From Dipteronia dyeriana (Eukaryota > Streptophyta > Magnoliopsida > Sapindales > Sapindaceae): a stretch of DNA of 64,000 bases. The notes under the pieces were generated by a model. The model worked only from the letters and a program-made list of their open reading frames with translations, did not search any database and had not been told where the DNA came from. Location: assembly GCA_032871835.1 (NCBI GenBank), contig CM065300.1, positions 3,105,768 through 3,169,767 of the forward strand. The letters run 5' to 3'. Numbering within the stretch: the first letter of the stretch is position 1; every line of letters starts with the position of its first letter. The translations under genes and the position numbers were made by a program. This document shows positions 34,383-45,559 of the stretch, one piece after another.

Positions 34383-34850
34383 AATATTGTATTAGAAAGG
34401 GCAAAAAATCACCCAGACAGCCAAAAGAGACACAAAGCGAAGAAACACAAACCTAGCCATAGCAGCTGAGAAGAAAACAGGCGAAACTGGACCAAAAAAG
34501 CAAAAAACACCAACAGCCAAAGCAGAGCCGAAAACAAAAGAAAGAAACAGAGCAGAGAAGAGCAGACAAACAAAGAATCAGTCACCCAAAAACATTATGT
34601 CTCCCTCATTGTTAGAGCCCCTCTTTGCTAACATGTCTGCAAAAGAGTTTGAGACTCTAGGATTGTGGATGATCTTCAGATTTCCATGGAGGCTAATCAT
34701 GCTCATAACCTTATAGATCGTTCTAACATGTTTCAAACTGCCAAAACCTGCTCCATTTACCCAAGAAGTCGCCACCGTAGAATCACTAACAATTACCACC
34801 TCTGCATCATGAAGAGTAGGATTGGCAACGGACAGAGCTTAGTTGTCGTT
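34383..34850 (-). mobile_element. 5'-truncated LINE (L1-like) carrying an RNase H end
   Basis: On the minus strand the frame ending at 34578 reads VVIVSDSTVATSWVNGAG, then IIHNPRVSNSFADMLAKRGS. It matches the C-terminal RNase H domain of plant L1-type LINEs, with a 3' untranslated part (34383-34577). It joins the 3' tip at 28763-28783, and the Copia element lies between. The host sequence resumes near 34850 (CTATTTTCACATTTACAACG), equivalent to 42910 and 53790 in sister units. Confidence 0.8.
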
Positions 34851-35395
34851 GAAAAGCGCTATTTTCACATTTACAACGACTGGTCTATCACTAATTTCTG
34901 TGATATTTGGGGCAAGATGGACTTGTTCATATTTGAGCACAAATACAATCTTCGGGAACATTATCTTTCTACAAGTTCTAATATCAATTAAATTAAGTAG
35001 ACAAGAAAAGAAGTGGCGATTTGGTTTCTAGTCAATTTGATAAGAGATTCTTTTCTTTTCTTATAACTGCTCACTATTGTAACATATTGATGAACCGGAG
35101 TTGTAGATTTCAATATAATAAGTGAGATTTTGCAGGCTAGCTACAAGTGTTGCCGCAATAGTTTTTAAAGCTATCATTAATCATGATACGAGCATTAGAG
35201 TTGGAATTCTGAAAACTAAACCTCCTAATACTGATATGATATTACAAGAAGTTATATGATTTTACAACGAGATACAATACTTTCCTTAGAAGGAAAACCC
35301 CCGCTGACAAGAAACTAGTACTAGCTATTAGAATGGAGTACGCATATAGTTACATGGTGAAAAAGCAGCATCAGAAGTAGTAGTACTGAAGCTAG
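34851..35395. other. 3' flank of locus 6
   Basis: Duplicated DNA shared with the 3' flanks of loci 8 and 10 (GTAGACAAGAAAAGAAGTGG at about 35000, 43040 and 55070). No gene. Confidence 0.5.
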
Positions 35396-35710
35396 TTAAA
35401 AAGCCCCGTGACGAGCCGGTTTTCTCATACTATAATCCAGAATCATTGTGCCACCACAAAACTGATCAGCCACCGGCTGGTTTCTGTTCATATCAGGATC
35501 TTGCACCTGGACTACTACAACATGTGATTGTTGTGGATAGTATCGGTAGCCGCAATCAGAATCGATATCACGTCGTAGTTGAGGAGTAGGAGGAGGAGAT
35601 GTCCGGGAGGTCTCACGGCCGAAGAATTTGTCCACGTCAGCAAAACCCCTAGAGCCAACCTTACGAAGGTATTCTTGATCATGAGTCTTATGTTGAAGAT
35701 GAGTTGCCAT
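35396..35710 (-). CDS. Array locus 6: small unknown protein, subgroup B
   Basis: 104 aa from ATG at 35710. N-terminus MATHLQHKTHDQEYLRKVGS, then RGFADVDKFFGRE (21-33, Arg for the usual Glu), a short SPPPTP tract (38-43), an acidic/Arg-rich middle, YRYYPQQSHVVVVQV (55-69), and a C-terminal FCGGTMILDYSMRKPAR (84-100). The AAQ of the C-terminal motif is replaced by VADQ. It has no signal peptide or transmembrane helix. It has a TATA box and promoter module, so it is probably expressed. Function unknown. Of the subgroup B copies it has the fullest C-terminus. Confidence 0.83.
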   Translation of the reverse strand: MATHLQHKTHDQEYLRKVGSRGFADVDKFFGRETSRTSPPPTPQLRRDIDSDCGYRYYPQQSHVVVVQVQDPDMNRNQPVADQFCGGTMILDYSMRKPARHGAF

Positions 35711-35817
35711 CGATTGACAAGAGCTAGCTAGTTAACTTGTAAGAAAAAGAGTGTGTGAGTTTTTTTTTTTGGTTTGTTTTTTTGTGTTGGTACCAATTAA
35801 TGTCTAAGACCAAACCC

Positions 35818-35827
35818 CTATTTATAG
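35818..35827 (-). promoter_or_regulatory. TATA box, locus 6
   Basis: CTATAAATAG on the minus strand, about 110 bp before the ATG. The leader is A/C-rich (ACCAACACAAAAAAAC). Confidence 0.7.
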
Positions 35828-35920
35828 GCACCATATAAGCTCACTTCAATTATAATCCAACGAATATTTAAGTAAAAATAATTAATGTTTATTATAAATT
35901 AAAGACCCTAATAATATCTA

Positions 35921-35975
35921 ACCTTTTGTGATTCCCATTCAAATGGTTCTCTTTTTAAAGACCAAAATTGTCCTT
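35921..35975 (-). promoter_or_regulatory. Conserved promoter module, locus 6
   Basis: CATTTGAATGGGAATCACAA on the minus strand with AATTTTGGTCTTTAAAAAG upstream of it. Confidence 0.6.
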
Positions 35976-35979
35976 CCAC

Positions 35980-37500
35980 AGAAGCAGCGTTTGCTTTAGA
36001 ATAATAATTTATCTTATTTTTCTCTGTTTGCGTATGGACTTGTTAGATTCTTCTAATAATTTCTTTTCTACAAGAGGAAAAAGAAAGAAAGAAAGAAAAT
36101 TTCAGTTGCAATAGGCAGTTGGTGATACGTCTATAAAGATAAGCCCAAGTAGAAACTTTATCCTGAAATGTTGGGACCAGGGTTGGGGTCCGTTGGAATA
36201 TAATTCACATTGTTAACCCGACTGCTAACTCGAAAGGGGAGATGTATTACACGTATATGTGTTAAGAGTACTTGATGCTGAGCTTAATTTAGCACTTTTG
36301 TAATAAAAAGACTTAAGAAAACTAAAAATATTATTCATTAATTAAAGCTTAAGATGCTTCAAATCGAATGATTAACTTAAAGATTTGGGATTGGATCCTG
36401 CCTGTATATAGTGTACAAATATAATTATTATCTTAATTTGTCCTTATAGAATAAAACTTTACACACTCAGATTTGATCATTGAATATGGATAGCAAAACC
36501 TATGATAATATTTCTCATATAAGGGTTCCAACCTCTCTCTGTCTCTGTCTCTACACACTGAGATTTAGGGTTTCCAACTTCTGATCATAAATGGTAGAAT
36601 ATATAAGATGACTATCTCTCTCTCTAGTAACTTTATGGTGTGGGATTTCCCTTACGGAATCCTCTATATAGAGAACACAAGATCATGTGAGGAGATCATA
36701 AATGGTTAAATGTATAAGATGGTTGTTGTTTACTTATTGCAATATATATATTTTAAAGCATCATCTCTCACTCTCGTGTTATTAATAAATGAGATTTCAA
36801 TATAATAAGTGAGATTTGTACTTGAAATACTAAAAACTAAAACTCATTATCGAGAAAATCTTCAATGAGACGGTCCCATTACAACTTAGTGAGACCGTCT
36901 CAATGAGAGTACGGTATATATTTAAAGCATCATCTTTCACTCTCATGGTATTAAGTTCTTTCTCCATATAACTGTGGGAATATATACTATATTTATTTTG
37001 TTCATCTAAAGTCGCTTTAATTTTAAAAATTCTCATGACACGTGGCTATTGATAATTATAATTTATCATCAAAATCCTTTTCTTATGATCTTGTTAATTT
37101 ATGTAAGTGATGGGGGCATACAAAATGTTGATTACACATATACAGAGCAGAACCTTATCTATATATCCACTAGAGAATTTTAATCACATATGTCGCGCGC
37201 ATGCAGAACACTTGAATTAATCTTGAAACAGTAATTTATAAAAGCTATCATTACTTGTGGACATGTAGATTAGAGACGTATTTGAAATTCTAAAAATTAG
37301 AACTCATCGTGATACTAGATATATATACTGAATTATTTTCTCATTCAACAGTACTAATTAATTACATCGACTTCCATTTCTTACAACATAATTAAAGGCT
37401 GCAATAAGACAGGAACACATACACTGAACTACATAAGACCAGGACATTACATAGACAAACTACTTTTATTTAATATTTACAAACAGTAGAAACTGGAGTA
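35980..37500. other. Distal flank of locus 6 and 3' flank of locus 7
   Basis: Mostly duplicated AT-rich DNA with related words upstream of loci 7, 8 and 10. No gene. Confidence 0.5.
36846..36914. mobile_element. Possible tiny foldback (GAGACGGTC type)
   Basis: CAATGAGACGGTCCCAT faces AGTGAGACCGTCTCAATG, a short hairpin of the GAGACGGTCTC kind that is common in plant MITEs. The exact ends are not clear. Confidence 0.4.
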
Positions 37501-37550
37501 TATATGCATACATAGTTGATTAGTGATGCATATAGATATAGTGAAGCTAG

Positions 37551-37844
37551 TTAAAAAACCGCACGACTAGCCGGTTTTCTGGTACGATAATCTGGAATCA
37601 ATGTGCCATCAAACCTCTGAGCCGCCTCGTTTCTGTACATAACAGGCTTTTCCACCTTGACTACAACTTGTGATTGTTGTGGATAGTAAAGTCGAGTAGT
37701 AGGAGCATGAGGAGCTGGAGGAGGAGGATGAAATATCTTGGCGATTCCCCGGCCGTAGAATTTGTCCACAAGAGCAAAACCCTCAGCGGCAACCTTACGG
37801 AGGTATTCTTGATCATGGGTCTGATATTGACTATGAGTTGCCAT
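37551..37844 (-). CDS. Array locus 7: small unknown protein, subgroup B
   Basis: 97 aa from ATG at 37844. HDQEYLRKVAAEGFALVDKF (10-29) then YGRGIAK, a PPPP tract (40-43), LYYPQQSQVVVKVEKPV (52-68), and NEAAQRFDGTLIPDYRTRKP (72-91), ending ASRAVF. The YGGT motif has become FDGT, also seen in locus 10, so 7 and 10 are closest relatives. TATA box and promoter module present. Unlike loci 8 and 10, no subgroup C gene follows upstream, although the duplicated DNA beyond it (39400-40340) is present. Function unknown. Confidence 0.83.
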   Translation of the reverse strand: MATHSQYQTHDQEYLRKVAAEGFALVDKFYGRGIAKIFHPPPPAPHAPTTRLYYPQQSQVVVKVEKPVMYRNEAAQRFDGTLIPDYRTRKPASRAVF

Positions 37845-37936
37845 TGACAAGAACTAGTTAACCTACAAAACAAGTGTGGTTTGTGTTTTTGTATTATGTT
37901 GTGTTTTGGGTTAGTACAGATGTCTAGACCAAACCC

Positions 37937-37946
37937 CTATTTATAG
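37937..37946 (-). promoter_or_regulatory. TATA box, locus 7
   Basis: CTATAAATAG on the minus strand, about 95 bp before the ATG. Confidence 0.7.
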
Positions 37947-38034
37947 GCACACCATATAAGCTTACTCCAATTAAATTCCAATTTATAATTAAGTAAAATT
38001 AATTAATAATATTATAGAAGTCCCTAATAATATC

Positions 38035-38095
38035 TAACTTTTTTGTGATTCCATTCAAAGGATTCTCGATATTTTTAGACCAAAGGTTGTCCTTT
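38035..38095 (-). promoter_or_regulatory. Conserved promoter module, locus 7
   Basis: CCTTTGAATGGAATCACAAA on the minus strand, with GGTCTAAAAATATCGAGAA before it. Confidence 0.6.
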
Positions 38096-38299
38096 CACAA
38101 TTCACACACAAGCAGTGTAACTGTTTACTATAGAAGAAAAGGATAATGAAGAAATTTCATCTGATTTTTCTCTGGTTGCGTATGGAGTATGGACTTGTTA
38201 GAATCGGTTAGATTCTTTTTATAATTTATTTTCTATGAGAGAAAAACAAAGACAAAAAAATCCAGTTGCAATAGGCAGTTGGATATACATCTATAATTA

Positions 38300-39400
38300 A
38301 ATAGAAGTCCCACTGGTTATCCCGAAATTTTGCAAACAGTCGGAGTCAGGTGTATTGAGAACTCTTGAGATCAAACGATATATAAATGGTTTGGATCTTC
38401 ACTTTCATGTGTGATTTTTTGGATTTTAACAAAGATTTGGGATTGGATCCTGCATGTATATGGCCTACAAATTTAATCATTATCTTACTTAATTTGTTCA
38501 TATAAATCTAAGTTAAAATATAATTATTTATTTGTTTGTTAGAGAGGGAGAAAATATCCTGTTAAAACAATTCTAACAAAAGAGGAGCCTTAATGTCCTT
38601 TAAACAATTATTAGGGAATAAAAATTTACACTCAGATTTGATCATTGAATATGGAGTAACAAAAGTACCTATAGTAGTTCTCATTTAGGGGTCCAATCTC
38701 TCTCTCTCTCTAAGATGGTAGGTTCCTATAGGGGAGGAACTAAAAGTCAAGAATTAGAGGGGTCAAATGATAGAAACCTAAAATATATAGTACTAAATGT
38801 AAAATACAATTTTTTTTTAAAAAAAATTCTAAATTTTTTAAGTTTTTTTTTTAGTGAGCTTCCATTGGGGTCCGCCCCTGGGTTCCTAGCTTATTGATGT
38901 AGCATCACGATCTCTCAAGGCTCTCATGGTCTCTCTCAATTTTATTCCTAATGTTATAATTAAATTATTCTTATTCTCTATCCGAATAATTTCACATACT
39001 TGATTACAAAATATTAAAATAAATATTTTAGGTTATTATTATGATTTTACTGCATTTGTTAATTATTATATAGTTTGTTATTTAAACGTTTTCAATTGTA
39101 ACTATTTATATGTCGTTTTGAGCTATACATATTATCAAGATTAGATTTCGTAATAAGATGGAAGATGAATTTCTTATAAACTCTTTGATCATATATATTT
39201 AAAGGGAAATCACATAGCAACTTAGTATATATTCAATTATAGACGATTTTATAAATTTATAAGAGCGTCGAGTTCCATTTAGATACATAAAGCTATATCT
39301 ATTTTCATGATTACATTTGATTTTTTAAAATATTAGTATATTTGTCTTCCGTCAATTTGAATATTTGTTTTTATCTTGGTTTCCAAAACCAAAATCTTGG
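38300..39400. other. Gene-free stretch with a possible MITE end
   Basis: About 38715-38885 ends with CATTGGGGTCCGCCCCTG, a motif typical of the ends of a widespread plant element; its left end (GTTCCTATAGGGGAGGAAC) is less clear. The rest is AT-rich. Confidence 0.4.
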
Positions 39401-40345
39401 TTATACCCCTGGTTGTAAGCTTCTAACATGAATAAGATTGTTGGTCTGAGTTATATATTCCAATTCTCTCAGCTCAAACGGGACCTTTTAGTAATCATGC
39501 ATCCTCTTTGTTAAGATATTGTTCAAATAATAGACTGAAAACAACGATTTTTTTTTTTGGGTGCAAACTTCCGGTAACAATTCATATCTAATATATCAAA
39601 CCACTGAATTTTGATAACTGAATAAAGAAAAAAGGGCAAATGTCTGTAACTTAATTAAAGAAACTATCAAGACTAAAAAAATAAAAAAACCACTATTGCA
39701 ATCTGATGGTCAGTGTTATGGTATGGATAAAATCAAATCAAATATTCTGATAAAAATGAAAATATTTCTTTTAAAAATCTGACTCTCTTTTCATTTGGAC
39801 GGCAAACCGCCACTTGTGTGGAGAGGATGATCATCAGGAATTGTTTTATTTGATAAAACAAGAAAATATCTATGTACATGCCTTAAGCTTTTCATCAGCA
39901 CCATGACGTTTTGTTTAGGATGTAAATATATAACAAGTGCCTTTAGCTTTTAGCTTTTCTTTTTTCTTTTTCTTTTTTGTGATTTTTTTTTACTAATATA
40001 TGTGTTCGTGTATCAATAATAGAGTTAGGTATATAAGTTATTTGAGGTGGCAATATATTAATTCTCGAAAAAAAAGGACAGCATAATTCAAAAGGAATAA
40101 ATTAAATTATGTTAATTTAAACTCCTAGGTTTAATAATTAGTTAAAAAAGCACTTTGCATATGCTCTACTTTTTTTAGGCCTAAATAATTTAGATTCCAA
40201 ACTTTGTTTAACCTTAATGCATAAGAAACAATAATTCCATATTTCCTCTTAGGACATGTTTAATCTTTGTAATTAAAATATAAAAAGAACTTGTATTTAC
40301 TTGCTATTTTTTTATATAAAAAAATAAATAAGCAAAGCTTACCCA
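39400..40345. repeat. Triplicated non-coding block, copy 1
   Basis: It matches 50830-51800 and 63050-63800 (CAATTCTCTCAGCTCAAAC, then TAGTAATCATGCATCCTC and CGCCACTTGTGTGGAGAGGA). In the other two copies a subgroup C gene precedes this block. No gene in it. Confidence 0.75.
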
Positions 40346-40830
40346 AGGAAGTCCTACCAAGTGTTTTAATGGAAACAATTGTTAAATAAAAATACTTTTT
40401 TATCCACCCTATATATATAATTCCAGTTTCCCAGTTATATATCGTATAAATTTAATTCCTAATCAAACTAAAATAAATAAACTTGTTAACCAAAAAAAAT
40501 ACCCAAATTAACAAAATAAAGAAATTGTTCAATATGGGCCACAGTTCCTCCATCTTTATCCTGCATCAACATCTGACTCACAAACAAATAAAAAATCATA
40601 ATCTCTCACACACCAAAACACCATCTCTCTTAAAAACCCCATGAATAGGTTTCGATTTGAATTTGGGTCGTTTCGGTTGGGGTTTCCGGTGGTGGTTCAG
40701 TGACGGTTTCTGGGTGGTATTGGTGATGGTTCAGGGTCGCCGGGGAAGATGACCGAAGAAGAGAAGGAAAAAAAGAGATGGGTGGTGGTGTACTGGTTAA
40801 TTGGTGATTGTTTCGAAAGAGAGAGAGAGT
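40346..40830. other. AT-rich DNA and a GC-richer gene-like fragment
   Basis: 40630-40830 is markedly GC-richer (TTTCCGGTGGTGGTTCAGTG and similar). It may be a captured or transposed fragment like the interior of the MULE-like elements. No convincing frame. Confidence 0.4.
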
Positions 40831-40978
40831 AATTTTTTTGACAGCTAAATTTTATTGAAAATAAAGAAGCACCAAACACTGTACAACACAAAGCATAACT
40901 ACAAAACAGAGCAAAAACCTGAGTACAGCCTGACCCCTACAAAGCCAACCAAAAACATCCCGAAGGCAACCATGGAAT
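40831..40978 (-). mobile_element. LINE 3' end fragment
   Basis: It begins with poly-T on the plus strand (AATTTTTTTGACAGC), followed by an A/C-rich antisense 3' UTR (GAAGCACCAAACACTG, AACACAAAGCATAACTAC). This style matches the LINE 3' tip at 28763. Only the untranslated end is present. Confidence 0.55.
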
Positions 40979-40979
40979 A

Positions 40980-42240
40980 AAATACATATAATAAAATCCA
41001 GTGACACGTGGCCATTGAGATTAATTATTTGTCAAAAACCTTTTTTTTTTATGATCTTTGTTTATACAAGTGGCCAGGGCTAAAAAAATTGTACGACGTA
41101 AACGACACGCTCACGATCCTATTAATTGAGCATGATGCATGGGGTTAAGGGAGATATTTAGACAGGAATCTTCTGAGTTCTGACAGCATTTTTTTTTTCA
41201 TATTTGAGCACAAACACACACATGCAGAACAGAACCTTATCTATGTATCCAGTACTAGAGAATTTTGTATTCGGTCTTTTGTAGATCGACTGTAGTGGAA
41301 TTTTGGCACAAAATCTTGCATTTGATCTTTTCTCAACTTTGGATGGAAATGTGGCTTTCAGTTATAGAACTACTTACTAGTTATCCTAACAGAGAAATGA
41401 AATGAATTCAAGGTATGATGATCACCCTATGATTGCAAGGTAAGGAAATGAGTGGACGAATGTTGAAATAAAAAATAATCATATGAAGTAATTTCCTTAA
41501 TTTTATATATATAAAAAAATCTTGTGTCACGGTTCCATTAACATTAATTTAATCGTTTTTTGTCAAAATAAAAAGGCAGTAATTTATCATTAACAGATAT
41601 TCACAAGTCATGCCGTCATATCAAATAAAAATTCAAATATGATAATTATTATTAGATGACCTAGTTTATATAGGTCACGGATCTTAAATGTAGGTTAAGG
41701 GATAGATTTAAGCGGTACATCCTGAGAGCATTTCTCTTTTGTATATCTGAGCACACAAACACACATATGTAGTTGTATATAAAAAACACACACACACGTG
41801 TAGTTGTATTTAAAAAAAAAACACACACACATGTGCGCAGAACAAAACCTTTCTATATCCACTATAGAATTCATCGGTTTATTGTAGACTGTAGTGATTT
41901 TTGGCACAAAATCTCTGCATTTGATTTTTCTTACCTTTTTGCTGGTTAAGTGGCTTTATTTACAGAACAATTGATTATCAATAATTCAATTTACCTAAAT
42001 TTCGTATCCAAATCCGAAATATCATCGTATTGATTTAAATGAATGGATTATAATTATATCATATCATTTAGATACCGATTTTGTACATTAAATTTGGACA
42101 AAGCCTTATCGATTATTTCTTACAAAGATAATGAGTTAAGACTAAATCTCAAAATTTTAAGTTCAACATTCATCCATCTATTAATTCCTTGGAATTCTAT
42201 AGTGAAGAAGAGTAAATGAAATATTCTTCTTTAATTATAC
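40980..42240. repeat. Repeated intergenic module (two tandem copies)
   Basis: Two copies (about 41090-41400 and 41690-41960) of a module with TGCATGATGCATGG, TTTGAGCACAAACACACACA, GCAGAACA, TTTTGGCACAAAATCT and GCATTTGATC. Others are at 37140, 47130-47340, 52690-52950, 53230-53480 and 62060-62250. Each also has the tail of the duplication unit. No stable open frame is conserved among copies. Confidence 0.6.
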
Positions 42241-42241
42241 A

Positions 42242-42245
<4 letters not shown>

Positions 42246-42277
<32 letters not shown>

Positions 42278-42443
42278 ATTCTTTTCTCCTCGGTATGCAC
42301 TGATATAACTTACATCAGTGCGTTGCATGTAGAACACTGATTATGGAGAATCTTTGATAAGTGCATACACTTAGAGTCAAAACATATAAATCTAATGGTT
42401 CATATCAAATGACATTGATGAATTTATATCGGTGCGTACTGAC

Positions 42444-42513
<70 letters not shown>

Positions 42514-42710
42514 GCTAGTTTTCCTATCATTACGAACTGATATAACTTATATAAGTGTATTGCATGTGGACCATTGATTATGGAGAAGTTTTGACAAGTC
42601 ACTTTGAGTCAAAACATGTATATCTAATGGTCCACATTCAACGTATTGACGAATTTTTATCGATGCGAACTGATTTGAAAATTTATATATATATATAAAA
42701 TTAAAACAAT
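42246..42710. repeat. Two related 175-bp units bounded by (TA)n tracts
   Basis: Units 42275-42448 and 42512-42690 share ACTGATATAACTTA, TGCATGT, ATTGATTATGGAGAA, GAGTCAAAACAT, TCTAATGGT and GAATTT plus ATCGRTGCG. They are separated and flanked by pure TA runs (42246-42274, 42449-42511, about 42680-42700). The outer words are inverted (CACTGATATAA against TTATATCGGTGC). A diverged copy may be at 52260-52450. The form suggests a small element that sits in TA microsatellites. Confidence 0.6.
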
Positions 42711-42719
42711 CTAGTTTCC

Positions 42720-43590
42720 TCAAATCACTATAAGAAAATATGCTTTCAATTACAGGTCATTAACCACAGGCTTAAAGTGTCCATGTTAGAAAAACACATG
42801 GACGTTTACTATGGTCGCTTCCCTTTGTAAATAACTAATTTACTATTGTACGTTGTTGCCCGTTGTAGTTAACATTTACTATCTCGAACGGCCCTCGGTT
42901 GTTGATCAAAAACTCTATTTTCACATCTACGACGTTGACGCATTACTTGTAACCGATATATCACTAATTTCTGTCACAAACACACTCTTGAAAGAACAAT
43001 ATTATTTTTCATTAAGTCCTAATATCATTTAAATTAAATTAGACAGTAAAAGAAGTGGCAATATTTAGCGATTTGGTCTTTAGCTAGTCAATTTTATTAG
43101 AGATATTCAACAATTGATTTTTCTCATATTAATTCCAATTTCTTATAACTGCTCCTGATAGTACACACAGTAACATATCAATACAGTTGACTGTTGTCGA
43201 AGATTTCTATATAACAATTTAGATTTTATACTATAAGTGTCGCACAATAGTTTTTAAAGCTATCTGAAAACTGTTGCACGCAATAAATCAGGGGCGGACC
43301 ACAATGAGCATTAGATCGAGTTGGAATTCTGAAAACTAAAATGTTTAATTAATAGTACTACTAGTACTGAAATTTTACATTAATTCAACAACGTAGCGAT
43401 TTCCATTTCTTACAACATAAATCCCGCAATATAACACAGTCACATAACCTATACGTACAAACTAGGTACCTTTATATGATATTACAATGGGATAACATAC
43501 TTTCCTAGCAGGAATATATGGAGATATTTGGAGATGTGCATAGTTTATTAGCGATGCATAATATTAAACATGGAGATCGAAAAGCAACTG
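42720..43590. other. 3' flank of locus 8
   Basis: Duplicated DNA shared with the flanks of loci 6 and 10. 42750-43000 preserves the uninterrupted version of the site where the split LINE and Copia entered near locus 6. Confidence 0.55.
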
Positions 43591-43593
43591 AAG

Positions 43594-43917
43594 CTAGTTA
43601 AAAATCCGACGAGCCGGTTTTCTCATACTATAATAATCCACAATCATTGTGCCACCTTACGATTTAGCCACCTCGTAGCTGTTCCTAACAGGCTCTCCCA
43701 CCTTTACTACAAATTGTGATTGTTGTGGATAGTTCTGGTAGCCGCACTCAGGATCATATTCACGTCGTAGTTGAGAAGTAGGAGGAGAAGATATCCTCGT
43801 GGTCGTGGTCATGGTCCCCCGCCCTCGACCGAAGGATTTTTCCACATCATTTAAACCCTCAGAGCCAACCATACGGAGGTATTCTTCATGAGTCTGATGT
43901 TGAAGATGAGGTGCCGT
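43594..43917 (-). pseudogene. Array locus 8: subgroup B pseudogene
   Basis: The start codon is ACG (43917-43915) instead of ATG. The frame then encodes a family-like sequence with EEYLRMVGSEGLNDVEKSFG, a Thr/Arg insertion of TMTTTTR, SPPTSQLRRE, YPQQSQFVVKVGEPV and NSYEVA. A TAA at 43659-43657 replaces the Tyr/Phe codon of the YGG motif. After it the same frame continues GGTMIVDYYSMRKPARR to a stop at 43596-43594. The TATA box is also gone (see next entry). Three independent losses make this a pseudogene. ACG can serve as a weak start, but the stop and promoter loss argue against it. Confidence 0.85.
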
Positions 43918-43994
43918 TGACAAGAACTAGCTAGTTAACTTGCAAAAACAATTGTGTTTGTTTGTGTTGTGTGTTGGTACCAATGTCTAGACCA

Positions 43995-44015
43995 ACCCCA
44001 TAATATAAGCTGACC
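43995..44015 (-). promoter_or_regulatory. Deleted TATA region, locus 8
   Basis: Loci 6, 7 and 10 have CCCCTATTTATAGGCAC and then CATATAAGC at this place. Here ACCCCATAATATAAGC is all that remains, so about 13 bases with the TATA box are missing. Confidence 0.65.
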
Positions 44016-44084
44016 ACTTCAATTATAATCCAACATATAAGTAAAATTAATTATTACTAATAAACTAATAAATAATGATATCTT

Positions 44085-44139
44085 AACCTTTTGTGATTCC
44101 ATTCAAATGGTTCTCTTTTCAATACCAAAATTGTCCTTT
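44085..44139 (-). promoter_or_regulatory. Conserved promoter module, locus 8 (relic)
   Basis: CATTTGAATGGAATCACAAA on the minus strand, still well kept despite the dead gene. Confidence 0.55.
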
Positions 44140-44277
44140 CACACAAGCAGTGTATGAGTGTAAGTGTTTGCTAGTTCAGATTTTAGAATAACAGGATAAT
44201 GAAGAAATTTCATCTGTTTTTTCTTTGGTTGTGTATGGACTTGTAATTAATCGTAAGATTTGTTTAATAATTTTTTT

Positions 44278-45036
44278 GGACAATTACTAATTAGGTCCTA
44301 GATTTGTTTTTAAATTTCAAGTTGTTTGGGACATTTATAAAAATGATTAAATTGGTTCTCACATTACTCTTAAGTGTCAAATTAGTCCCTCTATCTAAGT
44401 TCCGTTAATCAACTTTGAACTACTTTAACTGGTGCTTGTTGTTCTCGTTTGGCCTCTTTGTTGGCTTTCTATAAATTAAAATGTACGGTTCAAAAAAAAA
44501 AACTTTAACCGTGTATGGATAAAAATATATTTTATTTTTAAACAATATAATACTGATACAAATTGATTTTTTAACTCATATTTTTTTAAAAATTTAAAAC
44601 AATTTAATTTGTTTTAATTCATAACCCTAGTTACTTCTAACTCTCACACTAACCTGACATTAACCAAACAACACTCAAAACACCTAAAACCCAAAACGTA
44701 CTGTACACTCAAACTAAATTGGGCAACCCAAACATTTTCTCACATCACCATTTTTTTTGTCTCACCTTCCACAAGATTTTCGACCCGCAAAGTTGACGAC
44801 GGTGATATCAGCAGTGAACCAACAACTCGGCAAACGGCCCAGCTACTTACAAGGTTAGTATACTTGGGTTTGTGGGCATTTTTTTGGTATTGAGTTACAA
44901 TGAGTGTGAATCGCTTTTGGTCTTTTTATTTGTGAGTTTTGATTTTTGTGAATAACATGAACTTCATCTGTGGTGATTAGTGTTTCTGATTTTTTTTTTT
45001 TTTGAAAAATATTTAGGTGTAAAATGTTGACAATTG

Positions 45037-45097
<61 letters not shown>

Positions 45098-45558
45098 ATA
45101 TGTATGTATAGAAAGAAGTGCGTATTGATTTTATGGAGTAACAATGAATGATTTTTGTTTTTAGTTGTGGGTTTTGATTTTTAAACTGTCGTTATATATA
45201 TATATTGATTAAAAAATAAAAGGCAGCAACAGTTCATGTTATTTTTCTAATTTCTATTCGATTTTTATAATAATATTTTTAGATTTTATTGTAATTATAA
45301 TATTGAATTTAATGCAAAAAAGATATAACAATCTTATTCTATACGACAAATAAAGGGTATTTAAATACTTTCACTAAAATTGTTAAATTCAATTTTTTTA
45401 TTTAACATCCTTAGAGAGATCAATTCAGTCACTTCTACAAAGAGAACGACTAATTTGATACTTGAAAATAGTATGAGAACTAATTTAGTCACTTTTATAA
45501 AAATTATAAATAACTTATTTAAAAAAAAAAAGATTCAAAACCTAATTAACAATTGTCC
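44278..45558. mobile_element. MULE-like non-autonomous element, 1.28 kb
   Basis: The left end is GGACAATTACTAATTAGGTC; the right end in reverse complement is GGACAATTGTTAATTAGGTT. The similarity extends inward (AAATTAGTTCTCATA-type words face AAATTGGTTCTCACA). The flanks TAATTTTTT and TAATCTCTT form an imperfect 9-bp target duplication, and sister loci 6 and 7 read straight through the site. The interior contains a CACC/GACG-containing patch (44760-44860) and a long TA run (45041-45091). No transposase. Confidence 0.7.
45041..45091. repeat. (TA)n microsatellite
   Basis: About 25 TA units inside the MULE-like element. Confidence 0.95.
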
Positions 45559-45559
45559 T

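Noticed and set aside
41695..42010. Cys/Val-rich small proteins read from the CACACA-containing module
   Set aside because: The frames are not conserved among the module copies and arise from a CA repeat.
42405..42602. 65-codon minus-strand frame with a Tyr-Ile repeat
   Set aside because: It is the translation of a (TA)n microsatellite.
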